Assembly: GCA_012934845.2 (NCBI GenBank)
Contig: WNNJ02001745.1
Coordinates: 1 to 64,000 of the forward strand
Source of the DNA: Pomphorhynchus laevis
Lineage: Eukaryota; Acanthocephala; Palaeacanthocephala; Echinorhynchida; Pomphorhynchidae
Direction: 5' to 3'
Length of the DNA: 64,000 nucleotides
Below the pieces are notes generated by a model, which saw only the letters and a list, made by a program, of their open reading frames with translations, did no database searches and was not told where the DNA came from. Each line of letters begins with the position of its first letter. Within the stretch, counting starts at the first letter, position 1. This document shows, piece after piece, positions 31,556 to 41,988 of this stretch. Both the position numbers and the translations under genes were made by a program.

Positions 31556-33085
31556 GCTCCTTTTATAAAGGTATGAAAAAAGTCCAGTTAAAACTGCTTT
31601 ATAAAGGAAATGGTAATCCATATAGCACGAATTCATATCGAGATATATCAATACATAGCCAAGTGTACAAACTCTAATCATCGATTATAACTCGTCGGCT
31701 CGGGCAATATTCAATGAAAAAATTTATCAATGATTATCAATTAATCAAAAATTATCAATTTTCAAAGTTCAATTGTCATTAACCATTTTTACCCATAGAA
31801 CAGCACGGATTTCGTGCAATTTTTCGACAATGTCTACCATACGAATACTCAGAGAAGCAGTTATAAACGCAAGAGAGCAAGGAAAACGTTTGTACGCAGT
31901 ATTCGTCAATTTCGAGAAAGCATTTGACTTGATAGATTGACATCTAAGAAAGATCGATAGGTTTCTGAATTTGCGAGGTGCAATAAAACATGTACTCAAT
32001 GAAATGTTATCACCGCATGATATTTATATTTTTGACGGAGTTCGACAGTCCGACGGTATAAATCAAAATCGAGGTGTATTACAAGGCGATCCCATTAGTT
32101 CACTATTGTTTAGTAATTTCATCTCTGATTTGCCACAAGCAATCTTGGTTAAGGGAACTCGTTGTTTACTCTTTGTCGATGACTTAGTTGTATTTTCCAC
32201 TAATTTAAAGGAGATACAAACATCATGTACTATTTACGTACATACGGTTTCGATAATCTGATTAAAGTCAATTGTCAGAAAACTAAAATCATGAAGTTTC
32301 GCGAAGGGGGTTCGATTTTGTCAAAATGATCAGTTGATATATGAAAGTGAATCAATCGAATGTGTCACACAGTTTTGATATGGGAACGTGCTTTGCAAAG
32401 TATTTAGTAGAATTCATTCGGTGCGTGTTCTGGGTTTATCAACTTTTGAAACAGCTAAACGCTACTTCGATATTCTATTCTCACCTATAATGAGTTACGG
32501 TATCCAATTGTTTTGGATAGACATGATAGTTAACAATTTTCGTCAGTTTGACTGCAGTTGGTGGATGTTTTTAAAGAGGTATTTCAGACTCGATAAAAGT
32601 TTCCTCGACTATTTAAGTTTTCCTGACCAAACAAAGCCCACTATCTAAATTATTAATGCAACGGTTTGATTTGCCATCTACCACGGCATGGGAGGAGGAC
32701 ATGTTTAGATGGACAGTGAAGCAAAGCTTAATTAATAAGGAGTACCAGCACACACCAGCAATTCTTTATCCTTGCATTTGGCTGAACGGGACCATAAACA
32801 GAAAAGAGCTGTAATTATGCAGACATCTATGGATGGGCTACATCATCATTTATGTCAAAATAGACTGCCGTGCCACAATCGCGACTCCACATGCATCTGC
32901 CGCTTCTATATTTCTTCGTGTAAGGATATCAATCATTACAAGAAATGCATCCACCTCAGAGCATTAACTCTATTGCAGCTAGAAAAACTATGATTTGATT
33001 TGAATTTCTGTTTGGTCTAAATATTTATCCTCACTGCCGGTGGCAAAAGAGGTTTTATAATAAATTCTCTCAGATTATTATAGCC
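31556..33085 (+). mobile_element. L-C1 LINE, 5'-truncated in the RT
   Basis: Starts within the RT fingers (KLLYKGNGNPYSTNSYRDIS), then FVNFEKAFDLID (motif A, about 31889-31938), NRGVLQGDPISSLLFS (motif B, 32069-32116) and LLFVDDLVVF (motif C, about 32168). The thumb (NNFRQFDCSWWMFLKR) and a degraded His/Cys-rich tail (PCHNRDSTCICRFYISS) follow. It ends at AATAAATTCTCTCAGATTATTA, like other L-C copies. Frames are broken in several places. Confidence 0.75.
31971..32261 (+). pseudogene. L-C1 RT palm fragment
   Basis: 96 open codons carrying motif B (GVLQGDPISSLLFSNF) and motif C (CLLFVDDLVVF). The catalytic DD pair is intact, with V before it. Motif A lies just upstream in the same frame, beyond a stop at the DLID/HLRK position. 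Confidence 0.7.
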
Positions 33086-33206
33086 AAGTCTGCATCGATG
33101 TGCATCAGGGCACATCGATGAACTTTCTTAAAAAAAGGATTTATTTTAACGTGGCAAATGAGTGCCAGCGCACGCTTACATGACCACAACAAAACAAGAC
33201 TGTGAA

Positions 33207-34840
33207 TCAGGTGTCGAGAAGGTGTGAACGGAGGAGGTGTTTGAATGTGATAAAGGAGGGGGCGCGGCGGACGTCGTGGGAGAGTTGATTCCAGGCGAGT
33301 GAGGCGGCGACGAGGAAGGATCGGAGACCGTAGTTGTTGGAGTAATTGGGAACGTGGAGTAAGAGGGTATGACAGGAACGAAGCGATAGCGAGGTGGGGC
33401 GAGTATCGTCTAAGAAAGGAAGGTTGATGAACGATGGAGAGCCGACAGCGATGAGACGAAAAGTAACGAGAAGAAGGCGGAGTTTGATGCGGATGTGGAT
33501 GGTGGGCCAGGAGAGTTGGGCAAAATATGTGGATGTGTGGTCGAAGCGACGGAGACGAAAGAGCACTCGAACGGCGGTGTTGATTATTCGTTGTAAGGGT
33601 AGGATGATGGATTTTGGAGAATTGGCGAAAAGGCTAAGACAGTAATCGATTTTAGGGAAAAGAAGCGATGAAAGAAGAGACATACAAGAACGGAAGTCGA
33701 TAAGGGGGCGGATACGGCGGATGTCACGGAGAATTAAGTTAGATGAGCGGACCTTGTCACGGACGAAGGGTTTAAGGGAAAGGTGATCATCGAAATGGAC
33801 GCCTAAGAAAGTGAGATTATGGACTATGGGGATGATCGATGAGGCAAAATATACAGTGAGAGGAGATATGTTTGGTTTACAGGTGAGGATCCACATTATT
33901 TTGGACTTTTCGGGGTTTAGAACGAGATGGAAATTGGAGACGTTTGTAGATAGAAGAAAGATAGTTGGAGGCAGAAATGCCGATATCGTGTATGCGATGT
34001 GCGGGTGCATGAGCATAGATGAGGATGTCATCGGCGTATTGCATGACGTTAAAGGAGTAAGGTTTGATAAACGGAGAGAGATCGCCAAACAGAAGAGAGA
34101 AAAGCAGGGGACCTAAGACTGAACCTTGTGGGACCCCGCAAAAAATAGGGATGGGAGGGGAGGATGATGAATTAGAACAGACGCGAAAAGAACAGTCGGA
34201 TAGACATGAGGCTAACCATGCTGCGGAGTAGGAAGAAAATCCGTAATCATAACTAAGGCGAGAAATGAGGACGGAGTGGTCGACAATGTCGAATGCGGAG
34301 GAGAGGTCGAGGGAGATGAGAACACTATATAGAGAGAGCCTTGTCTCGAGAAATAAGTAAGTCGTTGTACACTTTTATGCATGCGATTTCTGTGGAGTGT
34401 TTAGAGCGGAAAGCGTATTGTTCAGGAGGGTACAGATTGGATGAGGAGAGATATGCGTTGATTTGTATTAAGATGAGGCGTTCTAAGAGCTTAGAAAGGG
34501 TAGGGAGTAGAGAAATGGGGCGATAGCTAGAATAAAGGGAGGGGTCGAGCGATTGTTTCTTAAGGAGGGGACGAACGATTGCGGATTTCCAGTGTGAAGG
34601 GAAGATACGACTGCGGATATACGAGTTAAACAAGGTTGTGAGAAATGGGGATATCGATGAGCATATAGATTTTAATATGTGAGTAGACATGGGATCGGCA
34701 GGTGAGGTTTTGTTGGGCAAGGATATGAGGACAGATGATACTTCTGTAGGTGAGACAGGGAGAAGATGAAAGAGTTCCGGAAGGATGAGAGTAGACTGGG
34801 TAGAGTGGGATATGATAGAGACCGGGGTGTGAGAGAGCAA
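33207..34840 (-). pseudogene. L-A1 reverse transcriptase
   Basis: 34325-34840 holds LPNKTSPADPMSTHILKSI, HWKSAIVRPLLKKQSLDPSL, YSSYRPISLLPTLSKLLERL and YPPEQYAFRSKHSTEIA, the RT fingers of the CR1/Jockey group. The palm (VPQGSVLGPLLF, MQYADDILI) lies at about 34020-34130, and 33207-34088 carries LVLNPEKSKIMW, FLGVHFDDHLSLKPFVRDKV and the C-terminal YGLRSFLVAASLAWNQL. The frame changes near 34088 and 34325. The polymerase motifs themselves are intact in sequence. Confidence 0.8.
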
Positions 34841-35382
34841 CGTGGATACTTTAGTCTGAGAAATGACGAATAATCATTGGCATTGATGTTGCACGGCGAA
34901 GAGGAGCGAGCAAGGATTGAGTTAAAAGTATGCCAGAGAGTCTTAGAGTTAAATAACGTGATGATTTTATGCTGCCAGAAGGAGTTGTATTTGGTACGTA
35001 GTAGGTTGAGATGAGACTGGCGAAGAGCAAGATAGGAATCACGGAAAGACGGAGTGATCGAGCGGAAATCACTTCTGAGAGAGCGGTGATAGACTTGAAA
35101 AGCATGGCGGAGTCGACGCTTTGAGAGTAGGCATTGGATGTCAAACCATGGGCACGGTGCAAGCGACGGTGTGGGTGAGACTTGAAGGGCAAGAGAATAT
35201 CGAGAGTGGATGTGAGTTCAGAGTCGAAAATAAAGGCGAGATCGTGAGGAGATGAATATGTTATTGTGGGTAATGATAGAGACGATTTGAGTAAGGTAGA
35301 GCGGAGAAGGGAGAGGTCAAGATTTCTCCAACAGCGACGTAGGATTGTAGGTGTGTGAGGAGGGGTGTGGTTGCGAGTGAGA

Positions 35383-36122
35383 TCAAGGGTGATGAGAGTG
35401 CTCGGATAGAGCAGGATCAGAGATGGACAGTGAGGTGTAGGCAGCAAAATGATCGGGGACAGCGATGATGTCGAGTACCCCGCCAAGGATATGTGTGGCG
35501 GCTGTGGAGATTAGTTTGTAATTTAAGTTGGGTAGAATGTTGATGAACCGGATGGAATTCGTGGAGGAGGGGCGGTCTAGGCGGATATTGAAGTCGCCTA
35601 GAACGAGTGAAGGGATTGAGGACAAAGAACAGTGGAACAGAAGGTCAGTGAGTTCGGTAAAAAATAAGGCTGTAGGAGCTGATGAACCAGGATTGTATAC
35701 AATGGTGAGATCTAGAGTGATCGAGTTAGAAGAACGACAAGTGAGCAGTTCAAAAGAGCAAGGACTGAAAGGGGATTGATTTTGCGAAGAGACGCGAAAT
35801 CAATTTTGCGAAGAGACGGGTGACGCGCGAATGCGACGATGCCGCTATGATTAGAGAATTTAGAAGGGCATGAGCTGAGAGGGCGGGCGGATTCGACTAA
35901 GGAGCAACCGGCATAGGGCAGACGGCGAATGGAAAGTTCGTTGGAATCCGAGTGCCAGGATTCGGTGAGGCCGAAGAGATCGATGGATTGCTTAGTGAAT
36001 AAGTTGAGGATAATATCGGATTTATTGAAAATAGATCTAGTGTTGAGGAGACCGAGGCGGAAACCGTGTGTTGTGGCGAAAGAGTCTAGTGGAGAAGACA
36101 CATAGGAGAGATGGAGCGCCAT
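35383..36122 (-). pseudogene. L-A1 AP-like endonuclease
   Basis: Readable pieces: LGLLNTRSIFNKSDIILNLF (first strand with the catalytic N), IDLFGLTESWHSDSNE (catalytic E), and after a frame change SIPSLVLGDFNIRLDRPSST (the GDFN motif) and ISTAATHILGGVLDIIAV, ending near SEHSHHP (the SDH-type motif). These are the ordered APE motifs of LINE endonucleases. The domain is broken by frame changes. Confidence 0.75.
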
Positions 36123-36351
36123 CGAATTTTTGGGTGGGTGTGGACAACTTGAAAAATTGCGTCTATGTTTCGGATAGAGAGTGATGTTTCTCCGTTTTCC
36201 TCGCGACGCCGTTTTTCGATGCGGGCTGAAGAGATTTGTGCGATTTCAGAAGGGGCGCGATCGGGGAAAATTCGAGTGGTTGAAGATGACATGAGTTTGA
36301 ATCGTTGAGAGAGGACAGAAGACGCTTGAGAGCGATGCTTGAAATCAATTT

Positions 36352-36884
36352 TTAGGAGAGGGGCTGGGAAGGATTAGATTGAGAGGATTTGTTTAGACGG
36401 ATGAATGCGACAGGAGAAATGTCCTTGAAAAAGGATATTTTATCCGTAGGAACAATAGACGAGAGGATGGATCTGAAGGCGGAAACATTGTGGTCTAGAC
36501 GTGCTTGTGGAGATAAGGAGTTGGAAGGCGTGATATTAGTGACAATGACGCAACGATTGCGAGAAGCAAAGCACTTCCGTAAAGGAGGACGACTGACGTA
36601 AGTAGGTGAGATCACATTAGAAGAGCTGGCAGTTGATGATTTGGAGGGATTTGGTTTGACGACAGGAGACATAGAGGATAATGATAATAAAGAGGGTGGC
36701 AAGCGATGTGAGGAAAGGTTATGAGTGGAAGGATAGTGGAGGTTGGTGGAGGTGATTTTGATTGATGGATGCAAGGTATTGAGAAACGAGACGGGAAGGA
36801 CGGGACGTGGGGTGTCGGGGAGTGAAGATGACATGGAATGGGAAGTGTATATGGTGGCAGGGTCGGTGGGTGGAGAAAGGACAT
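36352..36884 (-). pseudogene. L-A1 ORF1 body
   Basis: Ser/Pro-rich N-terminal stretch (HLHSPTPHVPSFPSRFSIP in one frame, SSSLPDTPRPVLPVSFLNTL in the other), then RNRCVIVTNITPSNSLSPQA and FFKDISPVAFIRLNKSSQSN. The latter two belong to the RNA-binding ORF1 type in which a VxxNI...IKIxF core is followed by an R-rich helix (QISSARIEKRRREENGE, around 36200). It is preceded by the zinc-finger segment. The frame of the sister copy (45770-46834) stays open for 354 codons, showing the intended reading. Confidence 0.65.
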
Positions 36885-37117
36885 TAGAAACGACGGGGGT
36901 AGTTTGAGTTGACGTGTTGGATGTTGATATGTGCTTATTGGAAAGGTTGCAGATTAGTTTGTTGGCACAAAAACCACATACGAAGTCTTCTTTAGCCTTA
37001 TTCTTGTCGCAGGTGATTGTTGTCCAGACGCTGCAGTCGTGTATCGAGCACTGTACTTGCAGTTGTCCATAGTTGGTGTCGGTCTTAGTTGTTTTCTTAC
37101 GTCCTTCTATAAACGAT

Positions 37118-37247
37118 GGTTGTCGTCGATTGTTGTCGTCGATTGTTGTCGTCGATGGTTGTCGTCGATGGTTGTCGTCGATGGTTGTCGTCGATGGTTG
37201 TCGTCGATGGTTGTCGTCGATGCTTGTCGTCGATGCTTGTCGTTGTA
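37118..37247 (+). repeat. 13-bp minisatellite, 10 units
   Basis: Ten tandem units of GGTTGTCGTCGAT, with T or C variants at the second position and a degenerate last unit. They lie just outside the 5' end of L-A1 (minus) and about 265 bases before the first ATG of R5 (plus). Because 13 is not a multiple of 3, the repeat is open in several frames by composition only. Confidence 0.9.
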
Positions 37248-37512
37248 AGATGTTTGTAACTTTTTGTATAGAAATCCTCCTATTAACTCTAAAAATTCTG
37301 CAAGAGGATTGAGCGGAACGGTATTGATCTGGAATGTAAGAACTTTAATAACCAATACTTTTTTTAACGTACTTTTTTTCTTGGCTACTTAATTAACTAC
37401 TTACACTTTCAGATCGTTCGGCTTCAGTTTAAATTATTTAAATTCAGTTTCAACTATCTTGCTAACAACTACTACTTACAACAAAATAATCAGCACATAA
37501 ATAACTAGGAGA

Positions 37513-37635
37513 ATGCCGAAGGGTGTTCCCTCATCTAGCGTCAAATGCTGCAACTGCAACACATTAGCAGCTAAATGCATACGATGCAAGTGCGCTAAAG
37601 CTGAAAAGTCATGCTTTAATTGTTCAGCCCCCTAA
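37513..37635 (+). CDS. R5 Cys-rich leader
   Basis: Opens MPKGVPSSSVKCCNCNTLAA and continues KCIRCKCAKAEKSCFNCSAP to a stop. The cysteine pattern matches the R1 leader residue for residue in the KC-x2-C-x-CA(K/R)A core. It is 40 codons long and was probably once joined to the linker that follows. The ATG is well placed, with GA-rich sequence before it. Confidence 0.7.
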   Translation: MPKGVPSSSVKCCNCNTLAAKCIRCKCAKAEKSCFNCSAP

Positions 37636-38089
37636 TTGCTCACGCAAATCAGCGCTGGACTCGAATCAATTACCCATCATGACAAACGAGCTGCCAGCTC
37701 CTCCGCGTCTGATAGCCAACAATATAGACCTTAACGGTGACATGCCAGCGACTATCGTAGATGGAATCAGAACTAGTCCCTTACACCACGAAAACCAAAC
37801 AGTGACACCGATGACCATCGACGAAATATACCCAGTGTTCATTCAATTGCGACTAAATCTATTTCCCTTCCCAAATGCAACGGCAATCATACGTTTGTAG
37901 CAACTCTCGCCGATTTAAACGTAAAGGCATCAATTGAAGAAATTCACGATCCGTCCTTCTTAAAAAAGGCAAAGTGTTCTCCCAATGCATACTGCTACGA
38001 GTCCCTACCACAAAGGCGTCTCTCATTCGCAAAACTTTAAAAGAGACGTCTAGCTTTATGGGATAAAAAGAAGTACGACGCATTGTTCC

Positions 38090-39254
38090 ATGAAGCGAAA
38101 CAGTAAAGCGATTCTTATGTTTGTTCGCACCGACGTGCAAGATGTCGCGGGAACAGTTCAAACAGCTGCAGGGCAAAAGTGTAAGGCCGAATACGCGGTA
38201 CACTCTCTCCGAAAAACATATACCGCAAATCCAGATGGTTGCCTTATCACAATAGATATAGCCAACACCTTCAATTCCGTAAACAGACAAGCCGCCCTCT
38301 ACAACCTCAACTTTGTATGTCCATCACTGTCATGCGTTATGCATAACATATATCAAGAACCTACGACGCTCACTCTTGGTTCCGACTGCTTACTCTCAGA
38401 AGAGGGATTTACCAAAGGCGACCCCTTTGCGATGCCTTGCTTTTCTCTCGCGTCCTTGCCCCTTATAGACAAAATACGCAAAATTGCACCTAACGTACAC
38501 TAAGTATGGTACGCTGATGACGCCAAAGTTTGTTCGTTGCCTCAAAGACATTAAAAACGTTTGGAAAGCACTAATAACAGAAGGACCAAAGTACGGTTAC
38601 GTTGTCAATGCAGCTAAGTCATAACTATTGTCTCACCATCCTGTGAGCATTGAGCAGTTCCCAACGACTGACATCAAGATTAGATGTGATGGCATACGTA
38701 TTCTTGGATCCGCGGTGGATTTTGTCGACTACGAAGCAGGTATTGTCAAACAATGTGTAGATACTTGGCGAAATCTAAATGAACGTTTAGTCGACGTGGC
38801 GAAAATCGACCCACAAGTCGCATACTCGGGCTTGACACATGCAATACAAGCAAAATGGACCTATAGTACACGGACTATCCAGTGCGATCAAGAGATGTTG
38901 CGAGGCGTATCTGAGACCTTAAGGAGTGTTTTTCTCAATGAAATTACTCGATGGCCGATTGAAAATGCATGGAAAACAATTCTGATGTCTCCTCTAAAAA
39001 TGGGCGGGTTGGGAATATTTGATCCGGCAATAACCGCTCAAACAGACTACGAATCCTCAAAGACAATCAGTAGCACATACGACTCCGGTTTAGTCAGACT
39101 AGCATTGAGAAGCATACAATCAAAAACGATCGATCAAATTACGGCGCGACGTAAAAACATACATAATCATAGGCTGTCAGAGGCACTTTACCTTATGGAC
39201 AGCGTTGTTCTGCCCGCTGTCAATCATGCTCAAAGAGACGGAGCATCTACATAG
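38090..39254 (+). pseudogene. R5 RT palm and thumb
   Basis: 38090-38503 carries motif A (CLITIDIANTFNSVNRQAAL) and motif B (GFTKGDPFAMPCFSLASL). VWYADDAK (motif C) follows a stop at about 38502. 38628-39254 carries the thumb with IRILGSAVDFVDYEAGIVKQ, DPQVAYSGLTHAIQAKWTYS and SPLKMGGLGIFDPAITAQTD. Motif A D, motif B GDP and motif C DD are all readable, but not in one frame. Confidence 0.75.
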
Positions 39255-39900
39255 CTCAGCTACCTCCCTCTGAAAAACGAACGCTTTTGTATGTCATCAA
39301 GGGAGTTCACATATGCCATTTCCGCTCGCTATGGGCAAACCCCAAGTGACTTAATCGGCAAATCATGATCTTGTGGTGAAGAAATCACGGTGAGCCACTC
39401 ACTCTCATACAGATTGGGAGAATTACCGTCAATCAGACACGACTCCGTCCGAGATAAAATTTCAAAAGAAATATCCACCATTTGCCGTGATGTAGTAATA
39501 GAACCAAACCTACTACCGGTCCCTGACACCCTAAAATTCGTCGCAACATCAAAAAGTCGAGCCGCTGGGGCGAGGCTGGACATATTCTGGGCCTGTGGAT
39601 CGAGCGACTAGAGCGGACGTTCTTTGACGTTAACGTGTTTAACATCTTTGCTCAGTCGTTCGTCAACTGATCAGTGGACGCATGCTTACAGCACAATAAA
39701 TCACGCAAACACGCCCAATATTCAGAAAGAATTAAAGCGATCGAGCGCGGCAGGTTCATTCTGCAAATTTTCTCCTCTTCTGGTGGCATTGGGAAAGAGA
39801 CAGGCACCTCAAACGCAGCGTTTCCTTTATAATTGCTCAAACAGCATATGTCTGCCTTCGAAGTCCAAGGGGAAACAGAGAAAACAGCACATAAGATAGT
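39240..39900 (+). pseudogene. R5 CCHC knuckle and endonuclease remnant
   Basis: Degraded C-terminal part. YLPLKNERFCMSSREFTYA lies just after a stop. 39390-39611 reads HSLSYRLGELPSIRHDSVRD (the first C of the knuckle region is lost; CKxGG has become YRLGE), VIEPNLLPVPDTLKF and AGARLDIFWACGSSD, retaining the first D of the endonuclease pair. FFDVNVFNIFAQSFVN follows in another frame near 39620-39665. Confidence 0.65.
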
Positions 39901-40020
39901 AAATGCCTTGTTTTAAAAATCAATTACAACTTTGACAGTGAAAGTTATGTATGGGCCCATTTGCGGGAACCCCCTTTCTTGTAAATTATAATTATTATTA
40001 AAAAAATATTATTATTAAAA

Positions 40021-40318
40021 ATAGTTTGAGACCTTAAAAAAGTTTGAGATCTAATAAACATACAACGATTGACTTCCAGACGATTGACTTTCAGACGATT
40101 GATTTTCAGACGATTGACTTCCAGACTCGCTCACTTCGCTCGCGCACCTTTGCTCCTACCACCGCCGATCAAACGATCACGACCCGAGGACCTTAAACTA
40201 TCTTGCTAACAACAACTACTTACAACGACAACCTTACGACAACCTTACGACAATCCGTGCGACAACCTTACACAACCTTCGAGCAACAATCATTATTCAA
40301 GCTAATTACAAAAGAAAA
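40021..40318 (+). repeat. L-C2 leader with 15-bp tandem repeat
   Basis: Four 15-base units ACGATTGACTTCCAG (last-half variants) occupy 40065-40124. They are followed by a GC-richer stretch (CTCGCTCACTTCGCTCGC) and a CAACCTTACGACAA repeat before the first ATG. Tandem units in a leader are common in LINE 5' UTRs. Confidence 0.6.
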
Positions 40319-41161
40319 ATGTCTGCTTCTCACTGTTTTCGATGTAATGGTCGAAATGCTGTCTGCAAAAGCTGTTTATGTGCAAAGTCCGACAAACCCT
40401 GTGTCGATTGTCTTCCTGGTAGCAGGTGTCCCAACTGTGCGAATTCTTCTATTGACGCTGCCACATCTGCATACTTGTCTCAGCATACTGCATGTAGCGT
40501 AGATAAGCTTGATTCCATTCCGTTAAGTCACGATGATTCTAGCGAGTACGTGTCATTTGAATTGAAATGTGACGGTTTTGGTTGTTCTTTATACACTGTT
40601 GTCAAGTCTCCTCGTAGAGTATCTCGAGATTTCTTTCTTCAGCGATTCATCTGCGGAATTTGTGCTGCAAAACGCATTACAACTATAGAACAATCCTTAG
40701 AACAGGCGAATGTTGCTATAAGCAATTTGGAGGCTAAGATCGATGAACTAAAATTAGCACAATCCAAGGAAATATCTTCTAACCTTTCTCAAAATCTATC
40801 ACCTCACAACCCCTCTCCATTTCAGAATCGTAGTATCGCAAGTGTAGTACGTAGAGAAGTAACGCGTTCTATCCTTGCCACTTCTAATATTAAATCAAGT
40901 ATCTGCTCCCCGCTGGAAATCATTAACAGTTGTCATCATCCACTCAGCCCTCTATTATTTTCTTTTTTTGTTATGGATTTGCCTATACATCTTTGTCATG
41001 CATCGAGTGAAGTCTTTTGTATCCTCTATACCGACGATCTAGTAATATTAGCCAAAGATCTTTTATCCGCTCAAAGTGCGTTAGATGCTCTGTCATCCTA
41101 TTGTTTATCAAATCAGTTGACGGTGAATGTAAATAAATTGAAAGCCCTTAAATTTCGTTAG
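40319..41161 (+). CDS. L-C2 fused ORF: Cys-rich module, zinc finger, coiled coil, RT remnant
   Basis: 280 uninterrupted codons. Residues 6-40 are Cys-rich (CFRC, C16-x2-C-x-CAKSDKPCVDC, C37PNC), like the R leaders. Residues 84-115 hold C-x4-C and FICGIC, a likely zinc finger resembling the L-A ORF1 CxxxxC...FVCGFC. Residues 121-150 look coiled-coil (SLEQANVAISNLEAKIDELK). From about 205 it is RT: HPLSPLLFSFFVMDLP (motif B end), CILYTDDLVILA (Y-T-D-D at 237-240) and LTVNVNKLKALKF. The junction near residue 200 joins ORF1 to the RT palm in frame, with the endonuclease and fingers missing. It might act as a nucleic-acid-binding product but cannot polymerise. Confidence 0.7.
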   Translation: MSASHCFRCNGRNAVCKSCLCAKSDKPCVDCLPGSRCPNCANSSIDAATSAYLSQHTACSVDKLDSIPLSHDDSSEYVSFELKCDGFGCSLYTVVKSPRRVSRDFFLQRFICGICAAKRITTIEQSLEQANVAISNLEAKIDELKLAQSKEISSNLSQNLSPHNPSPFQNRSIASVVRREVTRSILATSNIKSSICSPLEIINSCHHPLSPLLFSFFVMDLPIHLCHASSEVFCILYTDDLVILAKDLLSAQSALDALSSYCLSNQLTVNVNKLKALKFR

Positions 41162-41985
41162 GTGGACCTTTGCGTCGATGTGCCATGCTAAGAATAGGGA
41201 ACGTAGATTTAGAATTCTGCAATAGTTACAATTATTTGGGAGTATTACTTTTGTCGAAATGGTCATTTACTAAACACCTACATCGTAAATCCTCGAAATT
41301 AGTTGTAGCAACCTCTTATGCAAAAAACACTTAGGTTCTTTATCTTAGGAGCCCTCCGGTATTTTCGAAGTATGTTGCTTCCCATAGTTCCATATGCTTT
41401 GCCAGTTATCTGGTCGGATTTAAGTCCCTTCAATTTTCAGCAGTTGGACAAGTGTCAATGGAGATTCGTGAAGCGAATTGGAGTCTCACCAAAATGTTCT
41501 TCATTGGTTATAGCGATACTATCATCCTTAGAACCTTGCTCTAAATACATCTGCTCAACATTTAATCTTGAACACACCTCATCATTCACTACTAACCTGA
41601 ACACGTTCTTTCGAAAGACCACTTCATTGGATTCTGAATTTTATCTTACTCCGTTATTCTTACAGACTAAATGGAGAGAACCCTGTGCAAGGAAAATACC
41701 GCTGACCTGAAGAGCATATGTCCATGGATATCACGATAAATTCTGCGCTATTAGAATTCTAGTACATGCACGGTGCTCTTTGTGCATTTGTGTTCTTTGC
41801 AAAAACAAATGCGCATCTAACCTGCATATCCTCACTTGTCCAATTTTGAAAAATTTGTCACTATCCGATATTGACGGTAGGAGAAGATTTCGAAATACAA
41901 CTTATAAAATTGATAAACTTTTGGTGTATTTATGTTGTTTACCCAGTACCGAAAGGTAACGAGGTATAATAAATTTTCTCTCATC
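40319..41985 (+). mobile_element. L-C2: internally deleted LINE
   Basis: An ORF with zinc modules is fused to the RT palm (40319-41161). Decayed thumb and C-terminal parts follow (41318-41710; FNFQQLDKCQWRFVKR, similar to L-C1 NNFRQFDCSWWMFLKR), then a Cys/His-rich tail (ARCSLCICVLCKNKCASN, about 41767-41820). The 3' end is AATAAATTTTCTCTCA, directly against the tRNA-bearing foldback. Endonuclease and RT fingers are absent, so it is a deletion derivative. Confidence 0.75.
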
Positions 41986-41988
41986 AAA

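Larger units (their letters stand above)
33132..37063 (-). mobile_element. L-A1: APE-type LINE, nearly full-length
   Basis: In coding order it has: a zinc-finger segment (36945-37063; CSIHDCSVWTTITCD, EDFVCGFCANKL); an ORF1 body (about 36120-36884); an APE endonuclease (35383-36122); RT fingers (34325-34840); palm with PQGSVLGPLLF and QYADDIL (34027-34038 encodes YADD); and thumb/C-terminus (33207-34088). The 3' end is a short hairpin plus TTGCCACGTTAAAATAAA (complement). Several frame changes break it. It is far less AT-rich than its flanks. An inverted sister copy lies at 45589-48945. Confidence 0.9.
37248..40020 (+). mobile_element. R5: RLE-type LINE with internal deletion
   Basis: Has the Cys-rich leader, a decayed linker, RT from the fingers onward, the thumb, the CCHC region, the endonuclease remnant, the terminal motif (39954-39971) and an (ATT)n-like tail. 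Compared with R1, about 200 codons are missing between the linker (KKYDALFHEAKQ, about 38100) and the RT segment SKAILMFVRTDVQDVAG. Several stops and frame changes are present. The boundary at the 5' side is uncertain. Confidence 0.8.

Noticed and set aside
33394-33645. Plus-strand 83-codon Arg-rich ORF.
   Set aside because: Antisense shadow of the L-A1 RT; the same shadow occurs opposite L-A2 at 48426-48677.
37039-37355. Three ORFs of 69-82 codons rich in VVDGCRRWLSS-type repeats.
   Set aside because: Translation of the 13-bp minisatellite; open in several frames by composition.
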